From contig NZ_JAKGCU010000005.1 of NCBI RefSeq assembly GCF_021556435.1, forward strand, positions 62,001-126,000: a stretch of DNA of 64,000 nt, in the 5' to 3' direction. This stretch comes from Gordonia tangerina. Its GTDB lineage: Bacteria > Actinomycetota > Actinomycetes > Mycobacteriales > Mycobacteriaceae. Numbering within the stretch: the first letter of the stretch is position 1; each line of letters begins with the position of its first letter. A model generated the notes under the pieces. The model worked only from the letters and a program-made list of their open reading frames with translations. It did not search any database and was not told the origin of the DNA. Shown in pieces: positions 1-8,384 of this stretch. The position numbers and the translations under genes were made by a program.

Positions 1-73
1 CGGGCACGAGAACCCCGGTGACCGTGAGCAACACGAGCCCGAGGACGACGGTGGATCTGCGTAACAAGGTCAT
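1..73 (-). CDS. N-terminus of a secreted or membrane protein, cut by the window edge
   Basis: An ATG on the minus strand at 73 opens a frame that stays open to the window edge (24 codons). The visible peptide starts MTLLRRSTVV and continues as a hydrophobic stretch rich in Leu, Val and Gly. Two Arg followed by a hydrophobic core is the pattern of a signal peptide or signal anchor. The gene lies 50 bases downstream of livF on the same strand, so it could be the tail of the liv operon or an independent gene. No clear ribosome binding site is visible. The function cannot be read from this fragment. Confidence 0.5.
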   Translation of the reverse strand, partial: MTLLRRSTVVLGLVLLTVTGVLVP

Positions 74-123
74 TGTGTGCGGACTGTAACGAGCAGCACC
101 TCGCGTCTCAACCCGAGCAGACA

Positions 124-873
124 TCAGGCGACCCCGAGGTACGCCTCGCGCACGGCGTCGTCGACGAGAAGGTCTGCGCCCGCTCCTTCTTTGGTGATCG
201 ATCCGGTCTCCAGGATGTAGCCGCGAGTCGACCGACTCAGGGCCTGTTGGGCGTTCTGCTCCACCAGCAAGATGGTGGTGCCCTCGGAATTGATCGTGGT
301 GATGATCCGGAAGATCTGTTGGATCACCATGGGGGCCAGACCCATCGACGGTTCGTCGAGGAGCAGTAGCCGAGGCCGGGCCATCAACGCCCGCCCGATG
401 GCCAGCATCTGTTGCTCGCCACCCGACATCGTTCCGCCGAACTGCTTGCGCCGCTCACCGAGCCGCGGGAACAGCTCGAAAACATGGTCGATCGATTCGC
501 GGTAGGCGGATTTGGACGAGAATCTCCTTCCGTAGCAGCCCATGTCGAGGTTCTCCAGAACCGTCATCCCGGGGAAGATGCGCCGCCCCTCCGGAACCTG
601 GATGATGCCGCGTTTCACCCGCTCGTGCGGCGGGAGACCGGCGATGGACTCGCCGTCGAACAGAATGTCGCCCGACGACAGGCGGTTGAGTCCCGATATC
701 CCCCGCATCGTGGTCGACTTGCCGGCGCCGTTGGCCCCCAACAGCGTCACCAACTCGCCGGGCGCCACGTGCAGGGAGATACCGTGCAGCGCACGGATCC
801 GACCGTAGTGGATCTGCACATCCCGCAGTTCCAGGACCGCTGTGGCCGAGGTGGTCTCAGGCGAGTTCGTCAT
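124..873 (-). CDS. livF: LivF-type ABC transporter ATPase
   Basis: This is one of the two cytoplasmic ATPases of a branched-chain amino acid type (HAAT) importer and powers uptake through LivHM. The 249-residue protein has a Walker A motif GANGAGKST at about residues 46-54, an ABC signature MSGGEQQ near 150, and a Walker B LLLLDEPSMGLAP followed by the usual switch His region. Its length is normal for LivF. It overlaps the end of livG by 17 bases and is the last recognisable gene of livKHMGF. The substrate is not defined by sequence: HAAT systems carry Leu/Ile/Val, but also urea, amides or aromatic compounds. Confidence 0.93.
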   Translation of the reverse strand: MTNSPETTSATAVLELRDVQIHYGRIRALHGISLHVAPGELVTLLGANGAGKSTTMRGISGLNRLSSGDILFDGESIAGLPPHERVKRGIIQVPEGRRIFPGMTVLENLDMGCYGRRFSSKSAYRESIDHVFELFPRLGERRKQFGGTMSGGEQQMLAIGRALMARPRLLLLDEPSMGLAPMVIQQIFRIITTINSEGTTILLVEQNAQQALSRSTRGYILETGSITKEGAGADLLVDDAVREAYLGVA

Positions 874-1852
874 CGGGCACTCCCAGGTAGGCGGCGATCA
901 CGGCAGGGTCGTTACGCACCCGTTCCGGGCTGCCCTCGGCGATCTTGCGACCGAACTCGAGCACCACGATCCGGTCCGTGACCCCCATCACCAACCGCAT
1001 GTCGTGTTCGATGAGCAGCACCGTGTAGCCGTCGTCGCGGATCTTCTGGATCAACTCCATGAGTGCGGTCTTCTCGATCGGGTTGAATCCGGCGGCTGGT
1101 TCGTCGAGGCACAGCAGTTTCGGTTCGGTGGCCAACGCGCGCGCGATCTCCAGCCGACGCTGGTCTCCGTAGGGCAGGTTGGCCGCCTTCTCTGCGGCGT
1201 GCGGTCCGATTCCGACGAACTCGAGCAGGGCCATGCCCCGGTCCACCGCGTCGCGTTCTTCGCGGTAGTGGCGAGGGGTGCGCACGATCCCGCCGAACAC
1301 CGACGTCTTGTGTCGCGCGTCGGTGCCGACGCACACGTTCTCGAGCGCCGTCATCTCACCCCAGAGGCGTACGTTCTGGAAAGTCCGAGCGATTCCGAGC
1401 CGGGTGATCTTGTGGCGCTTGATTTTCCCCAGCGGAGAGCCGTCGAACAAGACGCGTCCCCGGGTGGGCCGATAGACGCCCGTGATCGCGTTGAAACAGG
1501 TCGTCTTGCCGGCCCCGTTGGGCCCGATCAGCCCGAGGATCTCCCCGCGCCTGATGTCGAAAGTGACGTCGTCGAGTGCGGCGAGACCACCGAAGTCCAC
1601 CGTCAGTCCCGACACCTCGAGCAGGACATCTCCGGCGGCAGTGTGGATGTCGCGCTGGGGAGCGACCGCGTCGGCGACCGCCTCGGGATCGGTGAGTTCG
1701 GGATCGATCGCGGCCGGGTCGACGATCGCCCGGGCCTGCGGGTCGGCCACGGCGTCGGCCAACTGTTCCTCGTTTTCCGACCTCGCGACGGTATCCGGGC
1801 GTCGGGCCGGGGCTTTCGGTGTCGAATAGTCGTCGCGCCGATGTCGGCTCAT
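857..1852 (-). CDS. livG: LivG-type ABC transporter ATPase with an acidic N-terminal extension
   Basis: This is the second ATPase of the importer. The family-like domain starts near residue 77 ([13 protein letters not shown]). It has Walker [10 protein letters not shown] at about 110-118, the long LivG-type insert, and the Walker [14 protein letters not shown]. The first 75 residues are unusual: low-complexity, acidic and rich in Asp-Pro and Ala, with no counterpart in typical 250-residue LivG proteins. The start is supported by an ATGA overlap with the end of livM at 1849-1852. The extension may be a linker or an interaction segment; its role is unknown. Confidence 0.92.
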   Translation of the reverse strand: MSRHRRDDYSTPKAPARRPDTVARSENEEQLADAVADPQARAIVDPAAIDPELTDPEAVADAVAPQRDIHTAAGDVLLEVSGLTVDFGGLAALDDVTFDIRRGEILGLIGPNGAGKTTCFNAITGVYRPTRGRVLFDGSPLGKIKRHKITRLGIARTFQNVRLWGEMTALENVCVGTDARHKTSVFGGIVRTPRHYREERDAVDRGMALLEFVGIGPHAAEKAANLPYGDQRRLEIARALATEPKLLCLDEPAAGFNPIEKTALMELIQKIRDDGYTVLLIEHDMRLVMGVTDRIVVLEFGRKIAEGSPERVRNDPAVIAAYLGVPDDELA

Positions 1853-3072
1853 GCCTCGGTCTCCTGCCGTTGGGACTGCGCGGCGATCGGGGCGCGGGTG
1901 ACCGCACCATAGAGCCGACGGCCGAAGGTGACCAGTCGCGCTCGCGCCGGGAAGAGCCCCTGAGGTCGGAAGATCATCAGGACCACCAGAGCGAGCCCGA
2001 AGAACAAGTACTTGAACTCACTCAACGATTGTCCCCCGATCTCGACGCCCTGCACACGAGCAGGGAGGTAGACGATGATGAACGCGCCGGCGATCACGCC
2101 AAGCTTGTTGCCTTGTCCGCCGAGCACCACGGCGCACAGGAACAGCATCGAGTTGATGACGGTGAACGCTTTCGGGTCCACATACTGCACCTGCCCGGCG
2201 TACACCGCTCCGGACAGACCGCCGATGCCGGCCCCGATGACGAAGGCCCACAGTTTGTATTTGAACGTCGGCACACCCATGATCTCGGCGGCGTCCTCAT
2301 CCTCGCGGATGGCCACCCAGGACCGACCGACGCGGCTGCGCTCGAGGTTGCCGACCACGATGAGGACGCCGATCACCAAGACGATGCCCAGCCAATACCA
2401 CCACACCCCGTAGTTGAGGGTGCCGGCGTTGTTGGCGGTTGAGAACACGCCGTTCGGGTACTCGGCGGTGCGCCCGATCTCGGGGTACAGCACACCTTGC
2501 AGTCCGGATGCTCCATTGGTGATATCGCTGAGGTTGTCGGCCAGCAATCGGACGATCTCACCGAAGCCCAGGGTCACGATCGCGAGGTAGTCGCCGCGAA
2601 CACGCAGCGTGGGAGTGCCGAGGATGACACCGGTGACGCCGGTGAGAACGATGGCCAGCGGTACGCACGCAAGCCAACCCCAAGGACCCGAGAAGATACC
2701 GTGGTCGGCCGTGTCCCACAACGGGCTGGCCGGGCTCGTCAGCAAGGCGACGACGTACGCACCGACAGCGTAGAAGCCGACATAGCCCAGATCGAGGAGG
2801 CCGGTTTGCCCGACCACCACGTTGAGCCCGATCGCGATGAGTGCCGTCATCGCGAAAGTCGCCATGACGACGCCGAAATCTGTTGCCGTGGTGGTGATCA
2901 ACGGTGGATTGAGGACCGGAAGCAAGGCGATCAGGATGATAGCGGGAACACCGACCAACCACTGCATCACGCGAGGCAGGCCGTTCCACCATTGGCGGAT
3001 GACGTCGCCGATGCCGCGCGGCGGCGTGGCATGTGAGGGCTCCGGAGCGGACGGTGGTTGCGCTGAGGTCAT
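1849..3072 (-). CDS. livM: LivM-type ABC transporter permease
   Basis: This is an inner-membrane permease of the HAAT importer, 407 residues. A hydrophilic N-terminal segment of about 40 residues is followed by many hydrophobic helices and the LivM hallmarks GLLDLGYVGFYAVGAY and TLGFGEI. A cytoplasmic segment with the EAA-like loop ends near the C-terminus. The true start is the ATG at 3072, which overlaps the TGA of livH (ATGA). The same frame stays open upstream to 4179, but there it only shadows livH. LivM pairs with LivH as a heterodimer. Confidence 0.93.
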   Translation of the reverse strand: MTSAQPPSAPEPSHATPPRGIGDVIRQWWNGLPRVMQWLVGVPAIILIALLPVLNPPLITTTATDFGVVMATFAMTALIAIGLNVVVGQTGLLDLGYVGFYAVGAYVVALLTSPASPLWDTADHGIFSGPWGWLACVPLAIVLTGVTGVILGTPTLRVRGDYLAIVTLGFGEIVRLLADNLSDITNGASGLQGVLYPEIGRTAEYPNGVFSTANNAGTLNYGVWWYWLGIVLVIGVLIVVGNLERSRVGRSWVAIREDEDAAEIMGVPTFKYKLWAFVIGAGIGGLSGAVYAGQVQYVDPKAFTVINSMLFLCAVVLGGQGNKLGVIAGAFIIVYLPARVQGVEIGGQSLSEFKYLFFGLALVVLMIFRPQGLFPARARLVTFGRRLYGAVTRAPIAAQSQRQETEA

Positions 3073-4109
3073 ACCCGTGCCTTCCCGAGTTTCTCGCCGA
3101 GGATGCCGGTGGGGCGGAACATGAGCACCAGGATCAGCAGGACGAAGGCCACGACGTCGCGCCACTGGTTGCCGAGCACCACCGACCCATAGTTCTCCAT
3201 CACGCCGAGCAGCAGGCCGCCCAACAGCGCACCCCGGACATTGCCGATGCCACCGAGGACCGCCGCGCAGAACGCCTTGATACCGAGGATGAATCCGCCG
3301 TAGTAGACGATGTTGGTGGGGACACGCAAGGAGTAGAGCAAGGCTGCGGCGCCGGCGAGCAGACCACCGATCAAGAACGTGACCATGATGATCCGCTCTC
3401 GCGAGACCCCCATGAGCAGCGCCGCGTCCGGGTCTTGGGCCACCGACTGGATACCGCGGCCCAGGCGCGTCCGGTTGATCAGGAAGTCGGTCCCCAACGC
3501 GAGGACAAGCGCGGAGATGATGATGATCAGCGTCAGGTTGTAGACCGGCGCGCCGAAGATGTTGAACTCCTGCACGGGCTGGACCAGCCGGATGGTCGGT
3601 TGGGCGCTCGATCCGCCCAACGTCGGATCCACCGGCACCTTGGGCAGCAGGTAGTGCACGAATTCCTGCAAGACGAACGACATGCCGATCGCCGTGATCA
3701 GGAAGGCCAACGGCTTCGCCTTGCGTTTGCGCAGCGGGCGGTAGGCGACGAACTCCAAACCGACTGCGGCACTGCCTGACACCGCCATGCCGCACAAACC
3801 CGCCAGCAGCAGGTAGAGCACGGTCATGACCGTGCCTTCGGAATAGGTGTTGCCCGACGGTGTGAAGCCGAGCAACAGCAGGCCGATGTACTGCCCGAAC
3901 ATGCCAAGCATGAACACCTCGGAGTGGGCGAAGTTGATCAGCCGCAGAACTCCGTAGACGAGGGTGTACCCCACGGCGACGAGCGCATAGATCGCGCCGT
4001 AGGTGAGTCCCTCGATGGTGAGTCCCCAGAACCCTTCCCGGAGTGCGCCGAGATCGAACCCGATGGTCGAGGCCACCGCGGTCGTCTCGGCCATCGAGTA
4101 CACGATCAT
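3069..4109 (-). CDS. livH: LivH-type ABC transporter permease
   Basis: This is the second permease of the importer, 346 residues. The conserved LivH opening GLTYGAIYALVAVGYTLVYGVLRLINFAHSE is split here as GLTYGAIYALVAVGYTLVY and LRLINFAHSE. The EAA-type cytoplasmic loop contains LGRGIQSVAQDPDAALLMG. About eight membrane segments are visible. An in-frame alternative start lies five codons later (MAETTAV). The gene follows livK after an 86-base gap that contains a strong hairpin, so its transcript level is probably lower than that of livK. Confidence 0.93.
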   Translation of the reverse strand: MIVYSMAETTAVASTIGFDLGALREGFWGLTIEGLTYGAIYALVAVGYTLVYGVLRLINFAHSEVFMLGMFGQYIGLLLLGFTPSGNTYSEGTVMTVLYLLLAGLCGMAVSGSAAVGLEFVAYRPLRKRKAKPLAFLITAIGMSFVLQEFVHYLLPKVPVDPTLGGSSAQPTIRLVQPVQEFNIFGAPVYNLTLIIIISALVLALGTDFLINRTRLGRGIQSVAQDPDAALLMGVSRERIIMVTFLIGGLLAGAAALLYSLRVPTNIVYYGGFILGIKAFCAAVLGGIGNVRGALLGGLLLGVMENYGSVVLGNQWRDVVAFVLLILVLMFRPTGILGEKLGKARV

Positions 4110-4142
4110 ACGTGCCTTTCAGCCACGAAACACCACAGAGAC

Positions 4143-4183
4143 CACGGTGCGCCCGGGCCCGACCACCGCCCGGACGCACCGTG
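4143..4183 (-). terminator. Hairpin between livK and livHMGF (attenuator or RNA 3' stabiliser)
   Basis: The arms CACGGTGCG-C-CCGGGC (4143-4158) and GCCCGG-A-CGCACCGTG (4168-4183) form a 15-bp stem with one mismatch and a 9-base loop, starting 12 bases after the livK stop on the minus strand. There is no run of T after it, so full termination is doubtful. A hairpin after the binding-protein gene is a common way to keep that transcript abundant relative to the permease genes. Confidence 0.65.
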
Positions 4184-4195
4184 TTGTGCTGTGCC

Positions 4196-5425
4196 TTATT
4201 TGACCTCGTACACCCAGATCAGCGAGGACGTCAGCTCGCCGGTGGGACTCCACTCGTACTGACGCGCCAGGCCGGGGCCCTGGTAGTCGCTGACGTAGGA
4301 GAGGAGCTCGGGACGGGTGCGATTGCCCTCGGCGATGCCCTTCATCAGGATCGAGGCGAGGTCGTAGGCCTCCACCGAGTACACGCCAGGCGCCTGGTTG
4401 AACGCCGCCTCGTATTCGGACTTGAACTGATCCGGCGCCGGACCACACGGGCACGACAGAATCGCGCCCTTGGCGCTGTCGCCGGCCTGGGCGGTGAACT
4501 GCGGATCGTTGGCGCCGTCGCCGGAGACGAACGTCTCCTGGAATCCGGCCGTCTTCAGCTGCTGAGCGAGCGGCGCGGCCTCGGCGTAATACCCGGAGTA
4601 GAACACCGCATCCGGGTCGGCGGCGGTGACCTTCGAGATGATCGCCGAGAACTCGCGGTCGCCCTTCTTGACGTCACCGGAGCAGTTCGCGTCAGCGGCC
4701 GGACCGAGCGACTCGGTCATCGCCTGGGCAAGTCCCACACCGTAATCGGTGTCATCCTTGATCACACAGACCTTCTTCTTGCCCATCGTGCCGGTGAGGT
4801 ACTTGGCGACGGCGGGGCCCTGCACATCGTCGTTGGCGAGACCGCGGAAGAAGGTCTTCCAGCCGTTGTCGGTCAACGTGGGGTTGGTGGCCGAGGCGGT
4901 GACCGAGACCAGGCCCGCCTGGTTGAAGATGCCGCCGGTGGCTTTGGTCTCGCCCGAGAACGCCGGGCCGATCAGGCCGACGATCGACTCATCATTGACG
5001 ATCTGCGGGGCCACCTGGGTGGCCTTCTGCGGATCGCCCTCGGTGTCGAAGGTCCGTAGGACGATCTGGCAGTTCGGGTTCGCTTCGTTGTGTTGGTCCA
5101 CGGCGAGTTGCGCGCCGTTTTTGATGTTGATGCCGAGCGCGGCGTCCGCACCGGTCAGTGCGCCGGCCATCGCGATGGTGGTCTCGGGGCAGTCGGCGTT
5201 GCCGTCACCCGCCGGTGTGAGCGCGTCGGCTTCCGAGGCCACCGGCACCTCGTTGCCCTGAGTATCGATCTGAGCGAGCGGAGCGATCGTCAAACCGGAA
5301 CTCGCAGCAGCTGATCCGCTGGCCCCGCCCGATCCGGAGTCGCTCGATTTGTCGCTACACGCGGATACGGCGAGCACGCCCGCCAGCGCCACCGCGAGGG
5401 CACCTGTCGTCACACGACGATGCAT
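4196..5425 (-). CDS. livK: Substrate-binding lipoprotein of the Liv-type importer
   Basis: This is a periplasmic-binding-type protein (Peripla_BP_6, LivK/AmiC fold) that captures the substrate outside the membrane. The 409-residue protein starts with two Arg, a hydrophobic core and the lipobox LAVSAC, giving a lipidated Cys23. A Ser/Gly-rich linker follows. The mature domain shows the family features: a GALTGADAALG-like entry motif, GLIGPAFSGETKA, and FRGLANDDVQG. It is the first gene of livKHMGF and is expected to be transcribed from the 184-base gap behind pdtaR. The ligand is unresolved. Confidence 0.93.
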   Translation of the reverse strand: MHRRVTTGALAVALAGVLAVSACSDKSSDSGSGGASGSAAASSGLTIAPLAQIDTQGNEVPVASEADALTPAGDGNADCPETTIAMAGALTGADAALGINIKNGAQLAVDQHNEANPNCQIVLRTFDTEGDPQKATQVAPQIVNDESIVGLIGPAFSGETKATGGIFNQAGLVSVTASATNPTLTDNGWKTFFRGLANDDVQGPAVAKYLTGTMGKKKVCVIKDDTDYGVGLAQAMTESLGPAADANCSGDVKKGDREFSAIISKVTAADPDAVFYSGYYAEAAPLAQQLKTAGFQETFVSGDGANDPQFTAQAGDSAKGAILSCPCGPAPDQFKSEYEAAFNQAPGVYSVEAYDLASILMKGIAEGNRTRPELLSYVSDYQGPGLARQYEWSPTGELTSSLIWVYEVK

Positions 5426-5609
5426 TTCGTACCTTCTTCACTTTTCCCACCCTTCCGGCACAGGACGTTTCGCCCGTGCCGGCCGATCTGCTGAGGAGAC
5501 CTTGAGAAAACATAGACCCAAACCCGGCAACGCGCGCTGGATTGAGAAGGAAGCCGCATGACACCGACGGCGGATTTTCACAGATTTAACGACGACCCCG
5601 CCCCAACCG

Positions 5610-6230
5610 TCAGTTGGTGGCTCCCAACGTCTCCACGACCACCTGCGCGACGGCCTTCATGGTGGTGCGACGGTCCATCGCGGCACGCTGAATCCATTTG
5701 AACGCTTCGGGTTCGGTCATCGAATGCTTCTCCATCAGCAAACCTTTGGCGCGTTCGACCAGTTTGCGCGTTTCGAGACGATCGGTGATGGTGGCGACTT
5801 CCTTCTCGAGCGCGACCACCTCCTGATACCGGCTCACGGCGAGCTCGATGGCAGGCACCAGGTCGGCTTTGGTGAACGGCTTGACCAGGTAGGCCATCGC
5901 ACCGGCGTCACGCGCCTTCTCGATGAACTCGCGCTGACTAAAGGCGGTCAGCATCACCACCGCGGCGAGCTTGCGGCTCGCGATCTCCGATGCCGCATCA
6001 ATGCCATCACGTACGGGCATCTTCACGTCCATGATCACCAGGTCCGGGGTGAGGCTCTCGGTCAGTTCGACGGCGACCTGGCCGTTGGGGGCCTCCCCCA
6101 CAACGTCGTACCCCTCTTCGCGGAGCATCTCGATCAGATCCATGCGGATCAGCGAGTCATCCTCGGCCACGAGCACCCGGTGCGTCGTCTGTTCGCCGGT
6201 CCGAGCCGCAGCCCTGTCTGCCACCGTCAC
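5610..6230 (-). CDS. pdtaR: PdtaR-type response regulator with an RNA-binding ANTAR domain
   Basis: This is an antitermination-type response regulator closely resembling mycobacterial Rv1626 (PdtaR), the partner of the histidine kinase PdtaS. A receiver domain spans roughly residues 17-135, with acidic residues EDD near 23-25, phospho-acceptor Asp68 in IMDVKMP, and a conserved Lys in LVKPFT. A helical linker leads into a C-terminal ANTAR domain of about 55 residues (LVERAKGLLMEKHSMTEPEAFKWIQ, in parts). Phosphorylation lets ANTAR domains bind tandem RNA hairpins. The kinase gene is not in the window. The gene is divergent from the tRNA gene, and its length of 206 is normal. Confidence 0.95.
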   Translation of the reverse strand: MTVADRAAARTGEQTTHRVLVAEDDSLIRMDLIEMLREEGYDVVGEAPNGQVAVELTESLTPDLVIMDVKMPVRDGIDAASEIASRKLAAVVMLTAFSQREFIEKARDAGAMAYLVKPFTKADLVPAIELAVSRYQEVVALEKEVATITDRLETRKLVERAKGLLMEKHSMTEPEAFKWIQRAAMDRRTTMKAVAQVVVETLGATN

Positions 6231-6368
6231 ATCCCCTCCTCGGAACGCCTACCCCTGACCAGCATTATTCGTCAGAGCTGATGCGTGCAGAGTACCGGTT
6301 GGCCCGCGCATGGGCTGATCATCTAGAGTGGACTGTCGCGGCTGCCACACAGTGGCAGCGCAGCACAC

Positions 6369-6442
6369 GCCCTCGTAGCCCAATTGGCAGAGGCAACGGA
6401 TTCAAAACCCGTCCAGTGTGAGTTCGAGTCTCACCGAGGGCA
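6369..6442 (+). tRNA. tRNA-Leu(CAA) with a short variable loop
   Basis: A full cloverleaf can be drawn. The acceptor is GCCCTCG/CGAGGGC and the D arm is GCC...GGC. The anticodon stem ACGGA/CCCGT has loop TTCAAAA, with anticodon CAA at 6403-6405. The T arm is GTGAG/CTCAC with TTCGAGT. The discriminator is A and CCA is encoded (6443-6445). The variable region is only CCAGT, so this is a 74-base class I shape, although Leu tRNAs usually carry a long variable arm. The UUG codon assignment follows from the anticodon alone. Confidence 0.93.
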
Positions 6443-6447
6443 CCACG

Positions 6448-6469
6448 AAACCCCTGGTAACAGGGTTTT
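6448..6469 (+). terminator. Likely intrinsic terminator of the tRNA gene
   Basis: AAACCCCTG, loop GTAA, CAGGGTTTT form a short hairpin (one bulged C) with a T-run, starting three bases after the encoded CCA. Its place and shape fit termination of the tRNA transcript. Confidence 0.7.
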
Positions 6470-6514
6470 GTGCCGTAGATCGAAGTCACATGCTGACTCC
6501 GATCTACGGCACAA
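6468..6514. repeat. Perfect 15-bp inverted repeat between convergent transcripts
   Basis: TTGTGCCGTAGATCG (6468-6482) is repeated exactly in inverted orientation at 6500-6514, with 17 bases between. It overlaps the T-run of the tRNA terminator and precedes the 3' end of the minus-strand gene at 6546. A bidirectional terminator is the simplest reading. A dispersed palindromic repeat is the alternative. Confidence 0.75.
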
Positions 6515-6545
6515 TGTCACCAGGGACCGACCTCGCCGGCTTCGG

Positions 6546-6764
6546 TCAGTAGACGGGCGGCTCCCCCTCCGCCGCAGGTCCCTTCTCGATCGGTTCGTGT
6601 TCGATGATCGCCTGGTACGCGTGGTTCTCGTGGCGGACCATTGCGACGAAGAAACCGATGAACAGCGCCACCGCGAGGATGAAGACGATCCACACACCCA
6701 CCGAGAAGCCGCCGAAGGTGAACACCACTCCGGGGTCGTCGTAGGAATCGATCGGACTGAACAT
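6546..6764 (-). CDS. Small single-span membrane protein paired with amt
   Basis: A 72-residue protein begins directly after the amt stop codon, so the two are almost certainly co-transcribed. Residues 18-43 form one hydrophobic segment (VGVWIVFILAVALFIGFFVA), followed by a short charged tail (VRHENHAYQ) and an acidic Pro-rich end. I do not recognise a named family. Its constant position next to an ammonium transporter suggests an accessory or stabilising subunit, but that is inference from context only. Confidence 0.75.
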   Translation of the reverse strand: MFSPIDSYDDPGVVFTFGGFSVGVWIVFILAVALFIGFFVAMVRHENHAYQAIIEHEPIEKGPAAEGEPPVY

Positions 6765-8135
6765 CTACTTCACCTCTTCTTTGGGAATCGTGACGACTTC
6801 GCCCGCATCGTCGGCCGGCACGGCGACGATGTCACCGGTGTCGCCGCGCATGACGGTCACCGGAATGCCTTCGGGGTAGGGCGTGGCCGGGACCTCGGCG
6901 AGGTCGAGGCCCTGCGCTTCGACCTCCGGCGGGATACGCAGCATGCCGATCTTCTTCATACCCAGGGACACCAGGTAGGCCGGGATGAAACCGAGCGCCA
7001 TGAAGACCACGGCGCCGACGAGCTGGCCCCACAGCGAGATCGACGGGTTGCCATCGGTGTTGGGATACCCGGACAGGAAGACTCCCACCATGACGACCGA
7101 GTACAGACCGACACCGCCGTGGACCGCCACCGCGCCCACCACATCGTCGATCTTGAACTTCTCCAACAACTTTCCGATGTACGGGATGAGGCCGCCGGCA
7201 CCGAGCGCGATGATGAACGCCAGGGCGGGATGGTAGAGGTCCAACCCGGCAGCGACGCCGATGACACCGGCCAGGCCACCCGAGATGGTCCAGAACGGCT
7301 CACCACGCGACATCAGGTAAGCACCGATGATGCCTCCCGCCAGACCCATCAGCGTGTTGAATGCGAAGGCGGACAGGGTCGTCGGACTCCCGTAGATGGT
7401 GGCGTAGCCCTCGTTGCTGTAGATGACGCAGCCCATCAGGAAGCCGAAGAAGCCGGTGAAGATCAGCATCAGTCCGACCATGGTCAGCGGCAGGTTATGC
7501 GGCCGGATCGTGACCGGGGTGCCGTCAGCCTTGAACCGACCCAGCCGTGGGCCGAGGTTGATCAGGATGCCGAGGGCGGCGAATCCGGCGATCATGTGGA
7601 CGCAACCGGCGGCGCCCACGTCGTGGAAGCCGAGTTCGGTCAACATCCAGCCGGCGCCGTGCCAGCCCCACGCCGCGCCGATGATCCACACGACCGAGCC
7701 GACGAGCACGGTCAGCACGAGGAAGGCGCTGGTGCGAATCCGCTCCAGTACGGCACCGGACATGATGGAGCCGGTGGTGGCCGCGAACAGCGCAAAAGCG
7801 CCCCAGAAGATGCCGCTGGCGGAGTCCGCGGTGTTGGGCCCCATGTTGTCACTCCAGGGCAGGGCCGCCTGTGCGGCGTCTGTCATCTCGATAAACCCGC
7901 TGGGCATCGCGTTGTACAGGAACCAGCCGACGAAGAAGAACGAGGCGATGATCGTCGCGAAGGCAAGCAGGTTCTTCATCGCCGTGGCGAGCACATTCTT
8001 CGAGCGTGATGCACCCACCTCATAAGCGAGGAACCCCGCGTGGATGAGCATCATCAGCGCGATGGACATCCAGTAGAAGAATTCGTTGTTGACCGACCCC
8101 ATCGTGGTGATGGCGCCCTCTACATCTGGTGGCAA
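6765..8135 (-). CDS. amt: Ammonium transporter (Amt family)
   Basis: This is a membrane channel-transporter for ammonium, 456 residues. It has the Amt fold, about eleven helices, starting near NNEFFYWMSIALMMLIHAGF. The two pore His are seen in AGCVHMIAGFAAL and AVAVHGGVGLYS. Other family landmarks are SGIFWGAFALFAATTGS, FNTLMGLAGGIIGAYL and GLAGVIGVAAG. The C-terminus is a longer acidic, Val-rich tail than in many Amt proteins. The start at 8135 gives eleven residues before a possible internal start MGSVNNEF. The 249 bases upstream hold no gene. No glnK or glnD follows as in many actinobacteria; instead there is a small membrane protein. Confidence 0.92.
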   Translation of the reverse strand: MPPDVEGAITTMGSVNNEFFYWMSIALMMLIHAGFLAYEVGASRSKNVLATAMKNLLAFATIIASFFFVGWFLYNAMPSGFIEMTDAAQAALPWSDNMGPNTADSASGIFWGAFALFAATTGSIMSGAVLERIRTSAFLVLTVLVGSVVWIIGAAWGWHGAGWMLTELGFHDVGAAGCVHMIAGFAALGILINLGPRLGRFKADGTPVTIRPHNLPLTMVGLMLIFTGFFGFLMGCVIYSNEGYATIYGSPTTLSAFAFNTLMGLAGGIIGAYLMSRGEPFWTISGGLAGVIGVAAGLDLYHPALAFIIALGAGGLIPYIGKLLEKFKIDDVVGAVAVHGGVGLYSVVMVGVFLSGYPNTDGNPSISLWGQLVGAVVFMALGFIPAYLVSLGMKKIGMLRIPPEVEAQGLDLAEVPATPYPEGIPVTVMRGDTGDIVAVPADDAGEVVTIPKEEVK

Positions 8136-8384
8136 GGCAGGACCTCCGCAGGCAAGGAGTGGGAAAAGGAGCGTTTCGCATCAGTGTTCGGTGCGCACTA
8201 CCGGTGTACGCACGATTGACCATAAATTAGCGAACGTTCCTGTGCAGTCCTCGATGGTAAAACCGACGTAACCGGCGCGGCGCGGCAGAAGTTGCTGTTG
8301 CACAACCAGACCTGCGGATCGCCCGTGGCTATGTGCAACCCCGTGTTCACCAGAACAAAGTGCCGGGTTTCGCAGCGGCTACGC

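Noticed and set aside
3073..4179. Large open frame extending livM upstream to 4179
   Set aside because: The upstream part only shadows livH in another frame; the ATGA overlap places the livM start at 3072.
8136..8384. GlnR- or AmtR-type operator upstream of amt
   Set aside because: I searched for the known motif patterns on both strands and saw no convincing match.
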